This document shows, piece by piece, positions 25,048 through 33,194 of a stretch of DNA of 64,000 nucleotides. Origin of the DNA: G963677915 sp963677915. GTDB lineage: Bacteria > Bacillota > Clostridia > Lachnospirales > Vallitaleaceae. The notes under the pieces are model-generated. The model was not told the origin of the DNA, ran no database searches, and saw only the letters and a program-made list of their open reading frames with translations. Position numbers and translations under genes: made by a program. The stretch is taken from positions 1 to 64,000 of the forward strand of contig CAXXGE010000047.1 of NCBI GenBank assembly GCA_963677915.2. The letters are read 5' to 3'. How positions within the stretch are numbered: the first letter of the stretch is position 1; each line of letters begins with the position of its first letter.

Positions 25048-26137
25048 ATTCCTGACAGTGGCGGCCATACTGGCCGCCTTGCTTGTCATGCCTCAAAGCA
25101 GCCTGGGCCAGACGGTCATTGAAAGCGATACGGCAAGCCGGCTGGAGGCCATAGAAGCTGACGAGCAGGCTGTCGCGGCTGAACTCTTTACTCTTGAGCA
25201 GGAGATTGAAGAAGTGTTACGGCAGGAGACCGAAGCGTCCGTTCAGATTGCCGGTATCGAATCCGACAAGAAGGCAATCAGCAAGCGTATCGGCACCGAG
25301 AAGGAAAACCTCTCAAAACACAGGCAGGCCCTTGCAGCCCTGCTGGTGACGTACCAGAAGACAGGGCCCGGCACTTTCCTTGAAATCCTCCTGAATGCGG
25401 AAAGCCTGACAGACTTCATCCGCAGGGTGAACCTTCTGAGGGACATGACCAGAAAGACCGGCGAAGCGATGGATGCCATCGATGCGGTAACGGTCAGGCT
25501 GGCCAGAGAGGAAGAAGCCCTGGAAGAAAAGCAGGCAGAGCTGATTGAAAGACAGAAGCAGCTTGAAGCGGCGATCCGGGAAAAGCAGGCCCTGGTCCTT
25601 GAACAGGAAGCCTACCTTGAATCCCTGCAGGAAGCACGAAGCAGCTATGAAGCGCTTCTTAGTGATATCAGAGGGGCTTGGGAAGGGCTGAAACCGGTGT
25701 TTGCACAGGCCAGTACAGGTTTTACGCAGCTGGCGGAGTCAGGCGGCCTGCCGCCGGATGCAGTGAGGACAACTTACACCATAAAGGGCATCAGAGCCCG
25801 CATTTCCGACGATGCATTCAACAAGGCAATCGCAGACAACAGCCTGCTCCCCGACATGGTCTTTGACTTCAGCAATAACGTCATCGTACTGACAATAGAC
25901 AAGAGGCATCTGGTACTGAAAGGCAGCTTCGATGTGATCGACAGGAGAATTCTATCCTTTACAGCGAGCGAAGGCAGTTTCTATGGCCTGCCGCTTTCTA
26001 TGGCCTCGATTGATGACCTTTTCAAAGAAGGAAAACTGGAAATGGACCTTGCACCGCTTCTTGAAGGAAACGACGTGCTCGGGGCTGAATCCGTTGACGG
26101 GGACCTCGTGCTCGCCATCGGCCTGCGGGTGTTCTAA
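25025..26137 (+). CDS. Secreted coiled-coil protein, probable FtsEX partner (CwlO/PcsB/EnvC-like N-domain)
   Basis: About 370 residues. The start is uncertain: TTG 25025 or 25037, both inside the end of the PFK gene. A signal peptide (FLTVAAILAALLVMPQSSLGQ, shown in part) is followed by about 190 residues of coiled coil (LEAIEADEQAVAAELFTLEQ, LERQKQLEAAIREKQALVL-like heptads) interrupted by LLVTYQKTGPGTFLEILLNA. That segment is typical of the EnvC/CwlO/PcsB coiled-coil module that docks on FtsX. The C-terminal 150 residues contain no recognisable NlpC/P60 or M23 hydrolase domain. It is followed directly by ftsE and ftsX. It probably relays FtsEX activity to a separate hydrolase. Confidence 0.75.
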   Translation: MGFHLATRFLTVAAILAALLVMPQSSLGQTVIESDTASRLEAIEADEQAVAAELFTLEQEIEEVLRQETEASVQIAGIESDKKAISKRIGTEKENLSKHRQALAALLVTYQKTGPGTFLEILLNAESLTDFIRRVNLLRDMTRKTGEAMDAIDAVTVRLAREEEALEEKQAELIERQKQLEAAIREKQALVLEQEAYLESLQEARSSYEALLSDIRGAWEGLKPVFAQASTGFTQLAESGGLPPDAVRTTYTIKGIRARISDDAFNKAIADNSLLPDMVFDFSNNVIVLTIDKRHLVLKGSFDVIDRRILSFTASEGSFYGLPLSMASIDDLFKEGKLEMDLAPLLEGNDVLGAESVDGDLVLAIGLRVF

Positions 26138-26156
26138 ATCCAGGAAGGATAAGCCT

Positions 26157-26834
26157 ATGATTAAAGCCAAACAACTGACACTCACTTACAAAAACGGCAC
26201 GGTCGCCCTGCATCCTACCGATTTCGAAATCGGCAAGGGCGAGCTCGTCTATATTGTCGGGCCAAGCGGTTCGGGAAAGACGAGCCTGCTCAAGATGATG
26301 ATCGGCAGCGAGTTTCCAACCGGCGGCAGTCTGGAGATTTTTGGCGAGACCGTCAGCAAGAGCCGACAGAGGAAAATACAGAAAATGCGAAGGGACATCG
26401 GTCCGGTTTTCCAGGAATTCCGCCTCATCGACGGCAAGAGCGCCCTCGACAACGTAATTCTGGGCATGCGGTTCCAGGACCTGTCCTATGGGAAAATGAA
26501 GGACCGGGCCATCGAAGCGCTGGAACGTGTCGGTCTCGACCACAAACTGGACAGCGATGTGCAATACCTTTCCTGGGGCGAATGCCAGCGTGTGGCGATT
26601 GCAAGAGCCGTCTCCCGCCGCCCCGCCCTGATCCTCGCCGACGAGCCTACAGGCAACCTGGACGAGGACAATGCCCTCAATATCCTTGAACTCCTGTCGG
26701 GATTCAGGAATGAAGAGACGACGGTCCTCATGGCCACCCATGCCACCCATCTGCTTGAGGACAATAGGGACGCCCTGACCATCCGCATGGAAAAAGGCAA
26801 CCTGCTCATGGAGAGGGGGTGGGTCAAGCCGTGA
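26157..26834 (+). CDS. ftsE: Cell-division ATP-binding protein FtsE
   Basis: The protein is 225 residues from ATG 26157. FtsE is the cytoplasmic ATPase of FtsEX, which controls peptidoglycan hydrolases at the septum or side wall. Walker A is GPSGSGKT, the Q-loop region is GPVFQEFRLIDGKSALDNV, Walker B is LILADEPTGNLD, and the switch is MATHATHL. The ABC signature reads LSWGECQRVAIARA instead of the usual LSGGEQQR, so a Trp replaces the first Gly. That is odd and may weaken ATP closure or be compensated. SD AGGAAGGA lies upstream. The end overlaps ftsX. Confidence 0.93.
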   Translation: MIKAKQLTLTYKNGTVALHPTDFEIGKGELVYIVGPSGSGKTSLLKMMIGSEFPTGGSLEIFGETVSKSRQRKIQKMRRDIGPVFQEFRLIDGKSALDNVILGMRFQDLSYGKMKDRAIEALERVGLDHKLDSDVQYLSWGECQRVAIARAVSRRPALILADEPTGNLDEDNALNILELLSGFRNEETTVLMATHATHLLEDNRDALTIRMEKGNLLMERGWVKP

Positions 26835-27727
26835 AAATACTCAACAACGGAAAATATTTCATCAAAGAGGCCATCGACATATTCCGGCTGAACCTGCTGT
26901 CGAACATCTTCTCCCTGCTCAGCACCAGCCTGATCTTTTTCGTGCTCGCCCTTGTCATCTCGGGCTGGAGCTTCAGCAGCCAGCTCGTCGACGCACTCCA
27001 GGACGAAGCCCAAATCGGCATCTACGGCGATACCGGTGCCACGGGGTCTGCCACGGGGTCAGACCTTTTGGCACTGGAGGAGAAGGTCGCGGAGATTGAC
27101 GGTGTCCGGTCGGTGACGGTGGTGACGAAGGAGGCGGCCTACGAGAGGATGGAGGAAATTCTGGGGACAGATGCCAAAGTCCTGTCCTATTTTGTGGATA
27201 ACCCTTTCGAAGCATTCATGGAGGCGGAACTGGACTTGACGAAGCTCGAGGCAATCTTGGGAAGCCTCGAAGGGATTGACGGCATCGGCTATATCAGGGA
27301 CAACAGGGACGTCCTGGAGAAGCTGGACCAGCTGGCGAAGGGGCTCAGAATCATCAGCTATGTCGTGCTCTCGGCTGTCGGCATCGCAACCCTTGTCATC
27401 CTGTCCCATGCCATAAGGCAGAGCATCTATCATTACAGGAAGCAGATTGTCACCCTTGAGCTGCTCGGGGCGCCGACCACATTCATCGCGATTCCGTTCT
27501 TTTTGGAAGGTCTGATCATGACGCTGCTTGGCGGAGCCATCGCCATAGGCCTGTCATCCTGGGTCATCGGCCAGATCTATATGAGAGCCGGGGGACCGCT
27601 GCCATTCGTACCGCTTCCTGCTTTGGAAAACGTCATTGGACTGGCGGCTTTCTGGATCATGACAGCGGCAGTGGTGCTCGGGCTTGGCGGCAGTGCATTT
27701 GGATTTGGATCGTCGAGGAAACAATGA
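26831..27727 (+). CDS. ftsX: Cell-division protein FtsX
   Basis: The protein is 298 residues from GTG 26831, overlapping the ftsE stop (GTGA). An in-frame GTG at 26819 would add four residues. The layout is the FtsX one: cytoplasmic N-terminus MKILNNGKYFIKEAIDIFR, first membrane helix about residues 25-45, an extracellular domain to about residue 175, then three helices (YVVLSAVGIATLVILSHAIR, FFLEGLIMTLLGGAIAIGLS, AFWIMTAAVVLGLGG). Residues about 68-82 (GATGSATGSDLLAL) are encoded by a dispersed 25-bp repeat plus a 12-bp tandem copy, which appear to be inserted in frame in the extracellular domain. Confidence 0.92.
   Translation: MKILNNGKYFIKEAIDIFRLNLLSNIFSLLSTSLIFFVLALVISGWSFSSQLVDALQDEAQIGIYGDTGATGSATGSDLLALEEKVAEIDGVRSVTVVTKEAAYERMEEILGTDAKVLSYFVDNPFEAFMEAELDLTKLEAILGSLEGIDGIGYIRDNRDVLEKLDQLAKGLRIISYVVLSAVGIATLVILSHAIRQSIYHYRKQIVTLELLGAPTTFIAIPFFLEGLIMTLLGGAIAIGLSSWVIGQIYMRAGGPLPFVPLPALENVIGLAAFWIMTAAVVLGLGGSAFGFGSSRKQ
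27037..27073 (+). repeat. Dispersed GTGCC/GGCAC palindromic repeat inside ftsX
   Basis: TGCCACGGGGTC occurs twice in tandem (27037-27048 and 27049-27060), followed by AGACCTTTTGGCA (27061-27073). The 25 bases 27049-27073 are identical to 50077-50101 in the mtlA leader. TGCCA and TGGCA ends form a short inverted repeat. The element is read in frame. Confidence 0.8.
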
Positions 27728-27734
27728 TAATAAC

Positions 27735-27780
27735 AAAAGAGGCTATCGCACCGTCTTGTCATGGTGTAATAGCCTCTTTT
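27735..27780. terminator. Bidirectional terminator between ftsX and hydG
   Basis: An 18-base arm at 27735-27752 (AAAAGAGGCTATCGCACC) pairs with 27763-27780 (GGTGTAATAGCCTCTTTT) with one mismatch, followed by more T on the plus strand and framed by A/T on both sides. It separates convergent operons. Confidence 0.85.
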
Positions 27781-27821
27781 TTATATGTTATTATGGCTTG
27801 GGCAGCACATTTAAGCACACT

Positions 27822-29198
27822 TTAGAAGAACAGATCTCTTTCGCCGGCTTCAATCTTCTTCAGTCGGTCGATGGTGTTCTCTTTCATTTTCTCCGAAGGT
27901 ATCTTGTCGATGTTCTCGGCGATGGCCTTTTCACCTAAAGCCTTCAGCTCCGGATCGGCATAATCCTCGAGATACTCCTTAAGGGTCATCAGGGCATTCG
28001 GCTGGCAGAGGTTGTGGATCTGACCCGCCTTGGCCACCTGCATGAAACGGTCGCCTGTACGGCCGGCGCGGTAGCAGGCCGTGCAGAAACTCGGCACGTA
28101 GCCTTTCTCGAGCAGGGACTTGACCACCTCGCTCTGGGGACGTTCGTCGGCAAGCTCGAACTGGCTGGCCATCTTGTCCTCTTCACCGTAGCCGCCCACG
28201 TCCGTCTTGGATCCGGCACTCACCTGGGAAACACCGATTTCGATGACTTCCTCGCGGAACTTCGTTTCCTCCCTGGTGGAAAGGATGATGCCGGTGTAAG
28301 GCACGGCGAGGCGGATGACTGCCACGAGGCGTTTGAAGGATTCATCATCCACCGCGTGTGGATACTCACTCACTTCCACATCCTTGGCTTTCTTGATCCT
28401 CGGCACGCTCATCGTGTGGGGACCGACACCGTAGACCTCCTCGAGATGCTCCTTGTGGACCATCATGCCCATCACTTCGAACTTGTAGTCGTAGAGGCCG
28501 AACAGTGCCCCGACACCCACATCGTCGATACCGCCTTCCATAGCCCTGTCCATGGCAGTCAGGTGGTAGGTGAAGTTCGCTTTCGGGCCGTTTGGATGGT
28601 ATTTCTCATACGTCGGTTTGTGGTAGGTCTCCTGGAAAAGGATGTAGGTGCCGATGTCGGCAGCCTTGAGCTTCCTGTAGTTTTCGACAGTCGTTGCGGC
28701 GATATTGACATTGATTCTGCGGATGCTGCCGTTGTCGCATTTCGTCTTGTAAATGACGTCCATGGCATGGAGGATATAGTCGATGTCGCAGTTCTTCGGG
28801 TCCTCGCCGGCTTCAAGGGCGATCCTTTTGTGTCCCATGGCCTCGATGGCGCGGGCTTCTGCCTGGATTTCAGCATCCGTCAGCTTGCGGCGAGTGAACG
28901 CGTTGCCGCATTTGTAGCCGCAGTAGGTGCAGCCGTTGACGCAGTAGTTGGAAACGTACAAAGGCGCGAACATGACGAGGCGGTCGCCGTAGATCTTGTT
29001 TTTTATATGGTTGGCCGCCCGGAACATTTCCTGCTCAAGATCCTTGTCGTCAAACTGGAGCAGCACAGCCACTTCTTCAAGGGAAAGTCCGACGCAGGTT
29101 TTCGCTTTTTCTATTACGGCAGCAACGTCTTCTTTCGTTGCGGTTTTTCCCTGTTCGAGCAGGTCTTCGATGCGTTGGTTGTCTATAAAGTTATTCAT
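27822..29198 (-). CDS. hydG: [FeFe]-hydrogenase maturase HydG (tyrosine lyase)
   Basis: HydG is a radical-SAM enzyme that cleaves tyrosine to p-cresol, CO and cyanide and builds an Fe(CO)2(CN) synthon for the H-cluster. The 458 residues have the SAM-cluster motif CVNGCTYC (Cys 86, 90, 93), followed by GYKCGNAFTRRKL, and the C-terminal auxiliary-cluster motif CTACYRAGRTGDRFM. Full length for the family. It is the last gene of a minus-strand operon with aspA-like, hydF and TM1266-like genes. HydE, the third maturase, and the hydrogenase itself are not in the window. Confidence 0.97.
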   Translation of the reverse strand: MNNFIDNQRIEDLLEQGKTATKEDVAAVIEKAKTCVGLSLEEVAVLLQFDDKDLEQEMFRAANHIKNKIYGDRLVMFAPLYVSNYCVNGCTYCGYKCGNAFTRRKLTDAEIQAEARAIEAMGHKRIALEAGEDPKNCDIDYILHAMDVIYKTKCDNGSIRRINVNIAATTVENYRKLKAADIGTYILFQETYHKPTYEKYHPNGPKANFTYHLTAMDRAMEGGIDDVGVGALFGLYDYKFEVMGMMVHKEHLEEVYGVGPHTMSVPRIKKAKDVEVSEYPHAVDDESFKRLVAVIRLAVPYTGIILSTREETKFREEVIEIGVSQVSAGSKTDVGGYGEEDKMASQFELADERPQSEVVKSLLEKGYVPSFCTACYRAGRTGDRFMQVAKAGQIHNLCQPNALMTLKEYLEDYADPELKALGEKAIAENIDKIPSEKMKENTIDRLKKIEAGERDLFF

Positions 29199-29207
29199 TG
29201 CAGCCTC

Positions 29208-29477
29208 CTAAGCCTTCTTGCTTTCATACGTTTGTTTGGACAGGGCGCTTTTCACACTGACGCCGCGGATGGCGCCCAGCTTGCCTGTCAGGCTCCCTAT
29301 TTCATCTGTCGTGCCATCCACCACAATGGAGATGACCGACACTTTTCTTCCGTTCAGTTCCGGCAGGCCCATCCGCCCGGATATGAGGCTGTAGTGCTCA
29401 TGCAGTATATTGTTGACGCGGTTGACGTCCACATCGCCTTCCATGACGATGCCGACAACGCCGATACGGTTACTCAT
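29208..29477 (-). CDS. TM1266 family iron-only hydrogenase system regulator
   Basis: This 89-residue small ferredoxin-fold/ACT-like protein starts MSNRIGVVGIVMEGDVDVN and has LHEHYSLISGRMGLPEL and VISIVVDGTTDEIGSLTGKLG. These match the TM1266 family, found beside hydEFG and nikR-like contexts and named as a putative regulator of the iron-only hydrogenase system. It has no DNA-binding motif that I can see, so regulation may be by protein or ligand contact. It overlaps hydF by 8 bp and precedes hydG by 9 bp, so the three are translated from one message. Confidence 0.88.
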   Translation of the reverse strand: MSNRIGVVGIVMEGDVDVNRVNNILHEHYSLISGRMGLPELNGRKVSVISIVVDGTTDEIGSLTGKLGAIRGVSVKSALSKQTYESKKA

Positions 29478-30714
29478 AGGCTTTCTCCCTTTCCCATATC
29501 ATCTTCGCCAGAGGGAACGGCTCCAGGGCTCTGTCCAAAATGCCGAATACATTGGCGATCAGGACGCCGTAGTTGACAATGGGGACACCGAAGCTGTCCG
29601 CCTGCTCCAGCCGGTGCTGCATGGCCTTGTTGTTCAGCATGCAGGCGCCGCAGTGGACAATCAGCTTGTATTTCTGGACTTCCCTCGTGAACTCGACACC
29701 GGCTACATGGTCAAAGTTCAGCTGCTTGCCGGTCGTCTGCCTGAGCCAGCGGGGGATCTTGACGGTGCCGATGTCATCCGACTGCCTGTGGTGAGTACAG
29801 CCTTCTGCAATCAGTACGTTGTCGCCATCCTTCAGCCTGCTGATTGCGGCAGCGCCACGGACCAGTTCGTTCAGGTCACCTTTATGACGGGCGAAGAGGA
29901 TGGAGAAGGACGTCATCGGGATGTCCCTGGGTGTGTCCGCCGATACCTTCAGGAAAGCCTGTGAATCGGTGATGACCAGCCTTGGCTTCGTGCCGAGCTT
30001 GGCCAGCGTCTCCCTCAGCTCGTGCTCTTTGCAGACAACGGCGATGGCATCGCTTTCCAGAATATCCCGGATCGTCTGCTGCTGGGGCAGGATCAGCCTG
30101 CCTTTCGGCGCGGCCTTGTCGATCGGTGTGACCAGGACAACCAGGTCGCCGGGCCTTAGCAGGTCGCCGACGATCTTGAACTTGTCCTCGTCTTCGGGGA
30201 CCGATTTGGCGATGGCCAGCTTCAGCTCCTTGATGCCGGTGCCGGTGGCGGCCGACGTATGGTAGAGGGGGATATCCAGCAGACTAGCCAGTTCCCTGGA
30301 ACGGTCTTCGTTCAATGGATTGCTGTCCGTCTTGTTGACCACGCCCAGGACAGGCAGTTTCTTTTCTTTGATCGTATCGATAAGGCCTTTTTCGAAATGG
30401 AAATCCGCCTGGCCGCCATCCATGACCAGGACGGCGATATCGGTCTTGTTCAGGACGTCCAGCGTCTTTTCCTTCCTGAGGTCCCCCAGGACGCTGGTGT
30501 CGTTGAGGCCGGCGGTGTCGATCATCATGACCGGCCCCATGGGCAGGAGCTCCATGGCTTTGTACACCGGGTCGGTGGTCGTGCCGCTCACGTCGGAGAC
30601 GAGGGCGATGTTCTGACCGGTGACCGCATTGATGATACTGGACTTGCCTGCGTTTGTCTGGCCGAAAAAGGCGATATGCAGCCGGTTGGCTTTGGGTGTT
30701 GCATTCAGGCTCAT
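29470..30714 (-). CDS. hydF: [FeFe]-hydrogenase maturation GTPase HydF
   Basis: HydF is the scaffold on which the 2Fe subcluster is completed and from which it is passed to the hydrogenase. The 414 residues have an N-terminal GTPase domain (G1 GQTNAGKSS, G3 DTAGLND, G4 NKTD), a middle dimerisation domain, and a C-terminal [4Fe-4S] domain with CTHH and CGACML motifs. All expected Cys ligands are present. The stop overlaps the TM1266-like gene by 8 bp, and the start overlaps the aspA-like stop by 4 bp. Confidence 0.96.
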   Translation of the reverse strand: MSLNATPKANRLHIAFFGQTNAGKSSIINAVTGQNIALVSDVSGTTTDPVYKAMELLPMGPVMMIDTAGLNDTSVLGDLRKEKTLDVLNKTDIAVLVMDGGQADFHFEKGLIDTIKEKKLPVLGVVNKTDSNPLNEDRSRELASLLDIPLYHTSAATGTGIKELKLAIAKSVPEDEDKFKIVGDLLRPGDLVVLVTPIDKAAPKGRLILPQQQTIRDILESDAIAVVCKEHELRETLAKLGTKPRLVITDSQAFLKVSADTPRDIPMTSFSILFARHKGDLNELVRGAAAISRLKDGDNVLIAEGCTHHRQSDDIGTVKIPRWLRQTTGKQLNFDHVAGVEFTREVQKYKLIVHCGACMLNNKAMQHRLEQADSFGVPIVNYGVLIANVFGILDRALEPFPLAKMIWEREKAYE

Positions 30715-32120
30715 AGGTTTCTCCTTCCGGGAAGGCCCGGCTGTGTCACTTGATGGATGGAAAGGATGGCTACGGCTTCCTCGGCCGTCAGTATGCCTTC
30801 CCTAACCACGTAATCTTCTATTGCAAGGCGCTCTTGCTGCGCCTTTTTGGCTATATCCGTGCAGGTGTCGTATCCCAGCCGGTCGATCAGTGCCGCTGCC
30901 AGGGACGATGACTGGCGGACCGCCCGTTCGCAGCCCGCCGCATCGGCTTCCAACGTGTCGATGCAGTAGAGGCGGAACCTGTCGATGCCTGCGGTCAGCT
31001 CGTCAAGCGTCGTCAGCAGCGTATCCGCTATCAGCGGCATCAGGTGGTTCAGCTCCAGCTGGCCCAGGTAGGCCGCCTGGGTGACCACGGCATCGCTGCC
31101 GATCGTCTTGAGGGCGATCTGGACCATCATCTCCGGCATGACTGGATTGACCTTGCCCGGCATGATGGAGGAGCCGGCCTGGAGAGGCTTAAGCTTCAGT
31201 TCGCCAAGACCCCCTGAGGGGCCGGAAGACATCAGGCGGATGTCGTTGGCTATCTTGATCAGGTTCGCTGCACAGGCTTTCAGGAAGCCGAAGACTTCGA
31301 CGAACACATCGTTATTCTGCGTCGTGTCTATCAAAAGGTCGCTCCTGGCGATGCCAAGGCCGGTCATCTGCTGCAGCAGTTCGGTGATGCGGTAGGTGTA
31401 TTCCAGAGGCGCGTTGAGGCCGGTGCCGACGGCGGTGCCGCCGATGTTGACCTCCCTGAGCCGTTCTTCCACTTTATATATCCGCCAGCGGTCTCTGGCA
31501 ATGGCTCTGGCATAGGCGCCGAACTCCTGGCCAAGGGTGACAGGCAGCGCATCCATCAGCTGCGTCCGTCCGAGCTTCAGCACATCGGCGAAGGCGTTCT
31601 CCTTCATCTGGAGGCTTTCCTGAAGCGCCGCAAGCGCATCCGCGAGCAGCCTTATTTTCCTGATGGCCGCCAGGCGAAGGGCAGTAGGATAGACATCGTT
31701 TGTCGACTGGGACAGGTTGATGTCGTTGATCGGGTGCATGTATTCGTAGTCGCCTTTCTCATGGCCCATCTTTTCAAGGCACTTGTTGGCGATGACTTCG
31801 TTCACGTTCATGTTGGTGCTGGTACCGGCACCGCCCTGCATGGCTGCTACCGGGAAATGGCTGCCGTCGAAATCCGCAAGCAGTTCATCGCAGACCTCTG
31901 AGATGGCGTTCTTTTTCTCATTGGACAGGAGACCGCTCTGTGCGTTCGCAGTCGCCGCAGCCTTCTTGACCGTGATAAGCGCTTTGATCAAATCAGGATG
32001 GACCGTCATGCCGATGCCGTCGAAATGCTCGAGGGCCCTGGCAGTCTGGATGCCGTAATATCGGTCTTCAGGAATATTCAGTTTTCCGATGCCGTCCGTC
32101 TCTGTGCGATAGCCGTTCAT
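30711..32120 (-). CDS. aspA: Aspartate ammonia-lyase homologue in the hyd operon
   Basis: The protein is 469 residues from ATG at 32120, with GGAGG upstream on the minus strand. The frame is open further up, but that part is the operon leader. Aspartase/fumarase superfamily signature: GSSIMPGKVNPVMPE with the catalytic Ser loop, plus AMQGGAGTSTNMNVNEV and NLSQSTNDVYPTAL. It would release ammonium and fumarate from aspartate. Homologues are often encoded with hyd maturases in Clostridia. A suggested role is ammonium supply for the azadithiolate bridge, which is an inference here. Substrate could differ from aspartate, since family members are hard to tell apart. Confidence 0.88.
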   Translation of the reverse strand: MNGYRTETDGIGKLNIPEDRYYGIQTARALEHFDGIGMTVHPDLIKALITVKKAAATANAQSGLLSNEKKNAISEVCDELLADFDGSHFPVAAMQGGAGTSTNMNVNEVIANKCLEKMGHEKGDYEYMHPINDINLSQSTNDVYPTALRLAAIRKIRLLADALAALQESLQMKENAFADVLKLGRTQLMDALPVTLGQEFGAYARAIARDRWRIYKVEERLREVNIGGTAVGTGLNAPLEYTYRITELLQQMTGLGIARSDLLIDTTQNNDVFVEVFGFLKACAANLIKIANDIRLMSSGPSGGLGELKLKPLQAGSSIMPGKVNPVMPEMMVQIALKTIGSDAVVTQAAYLGQLELNHLMPLIADTLLTTLDELTAGIDRFRLYCIDTLEADAAGCERAVRQSSSLAAALIDRLGYDTCTDIAKKAQQERLAIEDYVVREGILTAEEAVAILSIHQVTQPGLPGRRNL

Positions 32121-32277
32121 GTCCAGCCTCCAAAAAAAGGGTATAGAAATAACCTGCCCTAACAGGGAGTTCCCCGTCATGCGCAGTCGCGCAATGCGGT
32201 TTTCGCTCCTTGCTGTTGCAAGATTTCCACTTTTCTCGACCCTCAGACACAGTCCTTGGGTGTTGAAAATTAAGTTT
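32121..32277 (-). promoter_or_regulatory. Structured 5' leader of the aspA-hydF-hydG operon, possible attenuator
   Basis: About 157 nt between promoter and start codon hold several compact hairpins. CTTGC-AACA-GCAAG is at 32222-32209 and TGCGC-GACT-GCGCA at 32193-32180. CCCT-GTT-AGGG (32167-32157) competes with GGG-CCC pairing at 32174-32165. The AGGG of the last hairpin can instead pair with CCC at 32141-32139, just before seven T (32138-32132). That gives mutually exclusive structures in front of a T-run, then the SD. I do not recognise it as a known riboswitch class. Confidence 0.45.
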
Positions 32278-32283
32278 GTTAAT

Positions 32284-32312
32284 AGTTTATCAAATGGGAT
32301 GGGTATTGTCAA
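32284..32312 (-). promoter_or_regulatory. Promoter of the hydrogenase-maturation operon
   Basis: On the minus strand TTGACA (32312-32307), 17-bp spacer, TAAACT (32289-32284). Confidence 0.75.
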
Positions 32313-32326
32313 GTGTTTTCAATAGT

Positions 32327-33166
32327 TTACTTCGCGATGTAAGCGACGCCGACGCAGCCAGGACCTGCATGGGTGCCGACCGTCATGCCGATGGCGATGT
32401 CCATGTGGTTGGTAATGTCATGCGCCTTTGCTGCAAATGCCTTGAGCTTTTCCATGGCAGGCTCGTCATCCGAATGGCCGAAAGCGATGGTGTACCTTGG
32501 ATCAGGCACCTTGTCATCCATCTGCTTGACAAGCCACTGGTATGCCTTCTGTGTACCGCGGACCTTGCCGGCAACATCGACGACGCCGTCCCTGACTGTA
32601 ATCATCGGTTTTACGTTGAGGAGGGTGCCGATCGCCGCTCCGACAGTGGAAAGCCTGCCGCCCTTCTTCAGGTATTCGAGGCTGTCGATCATCGCGTAGA
32701 GGACAACCCGTTTTTTCAAGGAGGTGATGAGCCTGGAGATTTCCTCGAGTGTCTTGCCTTCGTCCCGGGCTTTCACAGCTAACATCACGAGAAGGGCCTG
32801 GCCCATTGTGGTCGTTTCAGAATCGATAATATGGATATTCCCGCTAGCCACATTGTTTTTGGCGATATTGGCCGACTGATAAGTACCGCTCAGCTTCGAG
32901 GCGATGGTGATGACCAGGACGCCATGGCCTTCATCCGTGTACTGCCTGAAAAGGCTTTCGAACGCATCAGGCGTCACCTGGCTTGTGGTCGGCAGCGTCT
33001 TATGCTTCCTGAGCCTTGTGTAGAACTCTTTCTTGGTGATATCGACGCCGTCTTTGTACTCGTCGCTGCCGAAACGGACAGTCAGGGGTAGAATGTCGAT
33101 GCCAAGGGTCTCTATTGCAGAACGTTCAAGATCGCTGGTGCTGTCGGTAATGATTTTTATACTCAT
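32327..33166 (-). CDS. DegV family fatty-acid-binding protein
   Basis: The protein is 279 residues with the DegV fold: start IKIITDSTSDL, the conserved TSQVTPDAFESLF, ITIASKLSGTYQSA and IDSETTTMGQALLV. The C-terminal part has RLSTVGAAIGTLLNVKPMI and ends THAGPGCVGVAYI. DegV/FakB proteins bind a fatty acid and present it to the kinase FakA for phosphorylation and use in phospholipids. No fakA is in the window, so partnership is an inference. GGAGG precedes the start at 33166. The TnpB element lies only about 30 bp upstream, so its insertion may have replaced the original promoter. Confidence 0.92.
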   Translation of the reverse strand: MSIKIITDSTSDLERSAIETLGIDILPLTVRFGSDEYKDGVDITKKEFYTRLRKHKTLPTTSQVTPDAFESLFRQYTDEGHGVLVITIASKLSGTYQSANIAKNNVASGNIHIIDSETTTMGQALLVMLAVKARDEGKTLEEISRLITSLKKRVVLYAMIDSLEYLKKGGRLSTVGAAIGTLLNVKPMITVRDGVVDVAGKVRGTQKAYQWLVKQMDDKVPDPRYTIAFGHSDDEPAMEKLKAFAAKAHDITNHMDIAIGMTVGTHAGPGCVGVAYIAK

Positions 33167-33194
33167 ATTGCCTCCGGATTATATATTGTTCGTG

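Noticed and set aside
28014..29576. 520-residue plus-strand ORF over hydG
   Set aside because: It is antisense to hydG and the TM1266-like gene, whose motifs are unmistakable. Long opposite-frame ORFs come from the GC-biased third positions here.
32121..32312. N-terminal extension of the aspA-like protein
   Set aside because: The extension crosses the promoter and leader, and homologues begin near the ATG at 32120 with its GGAGG.
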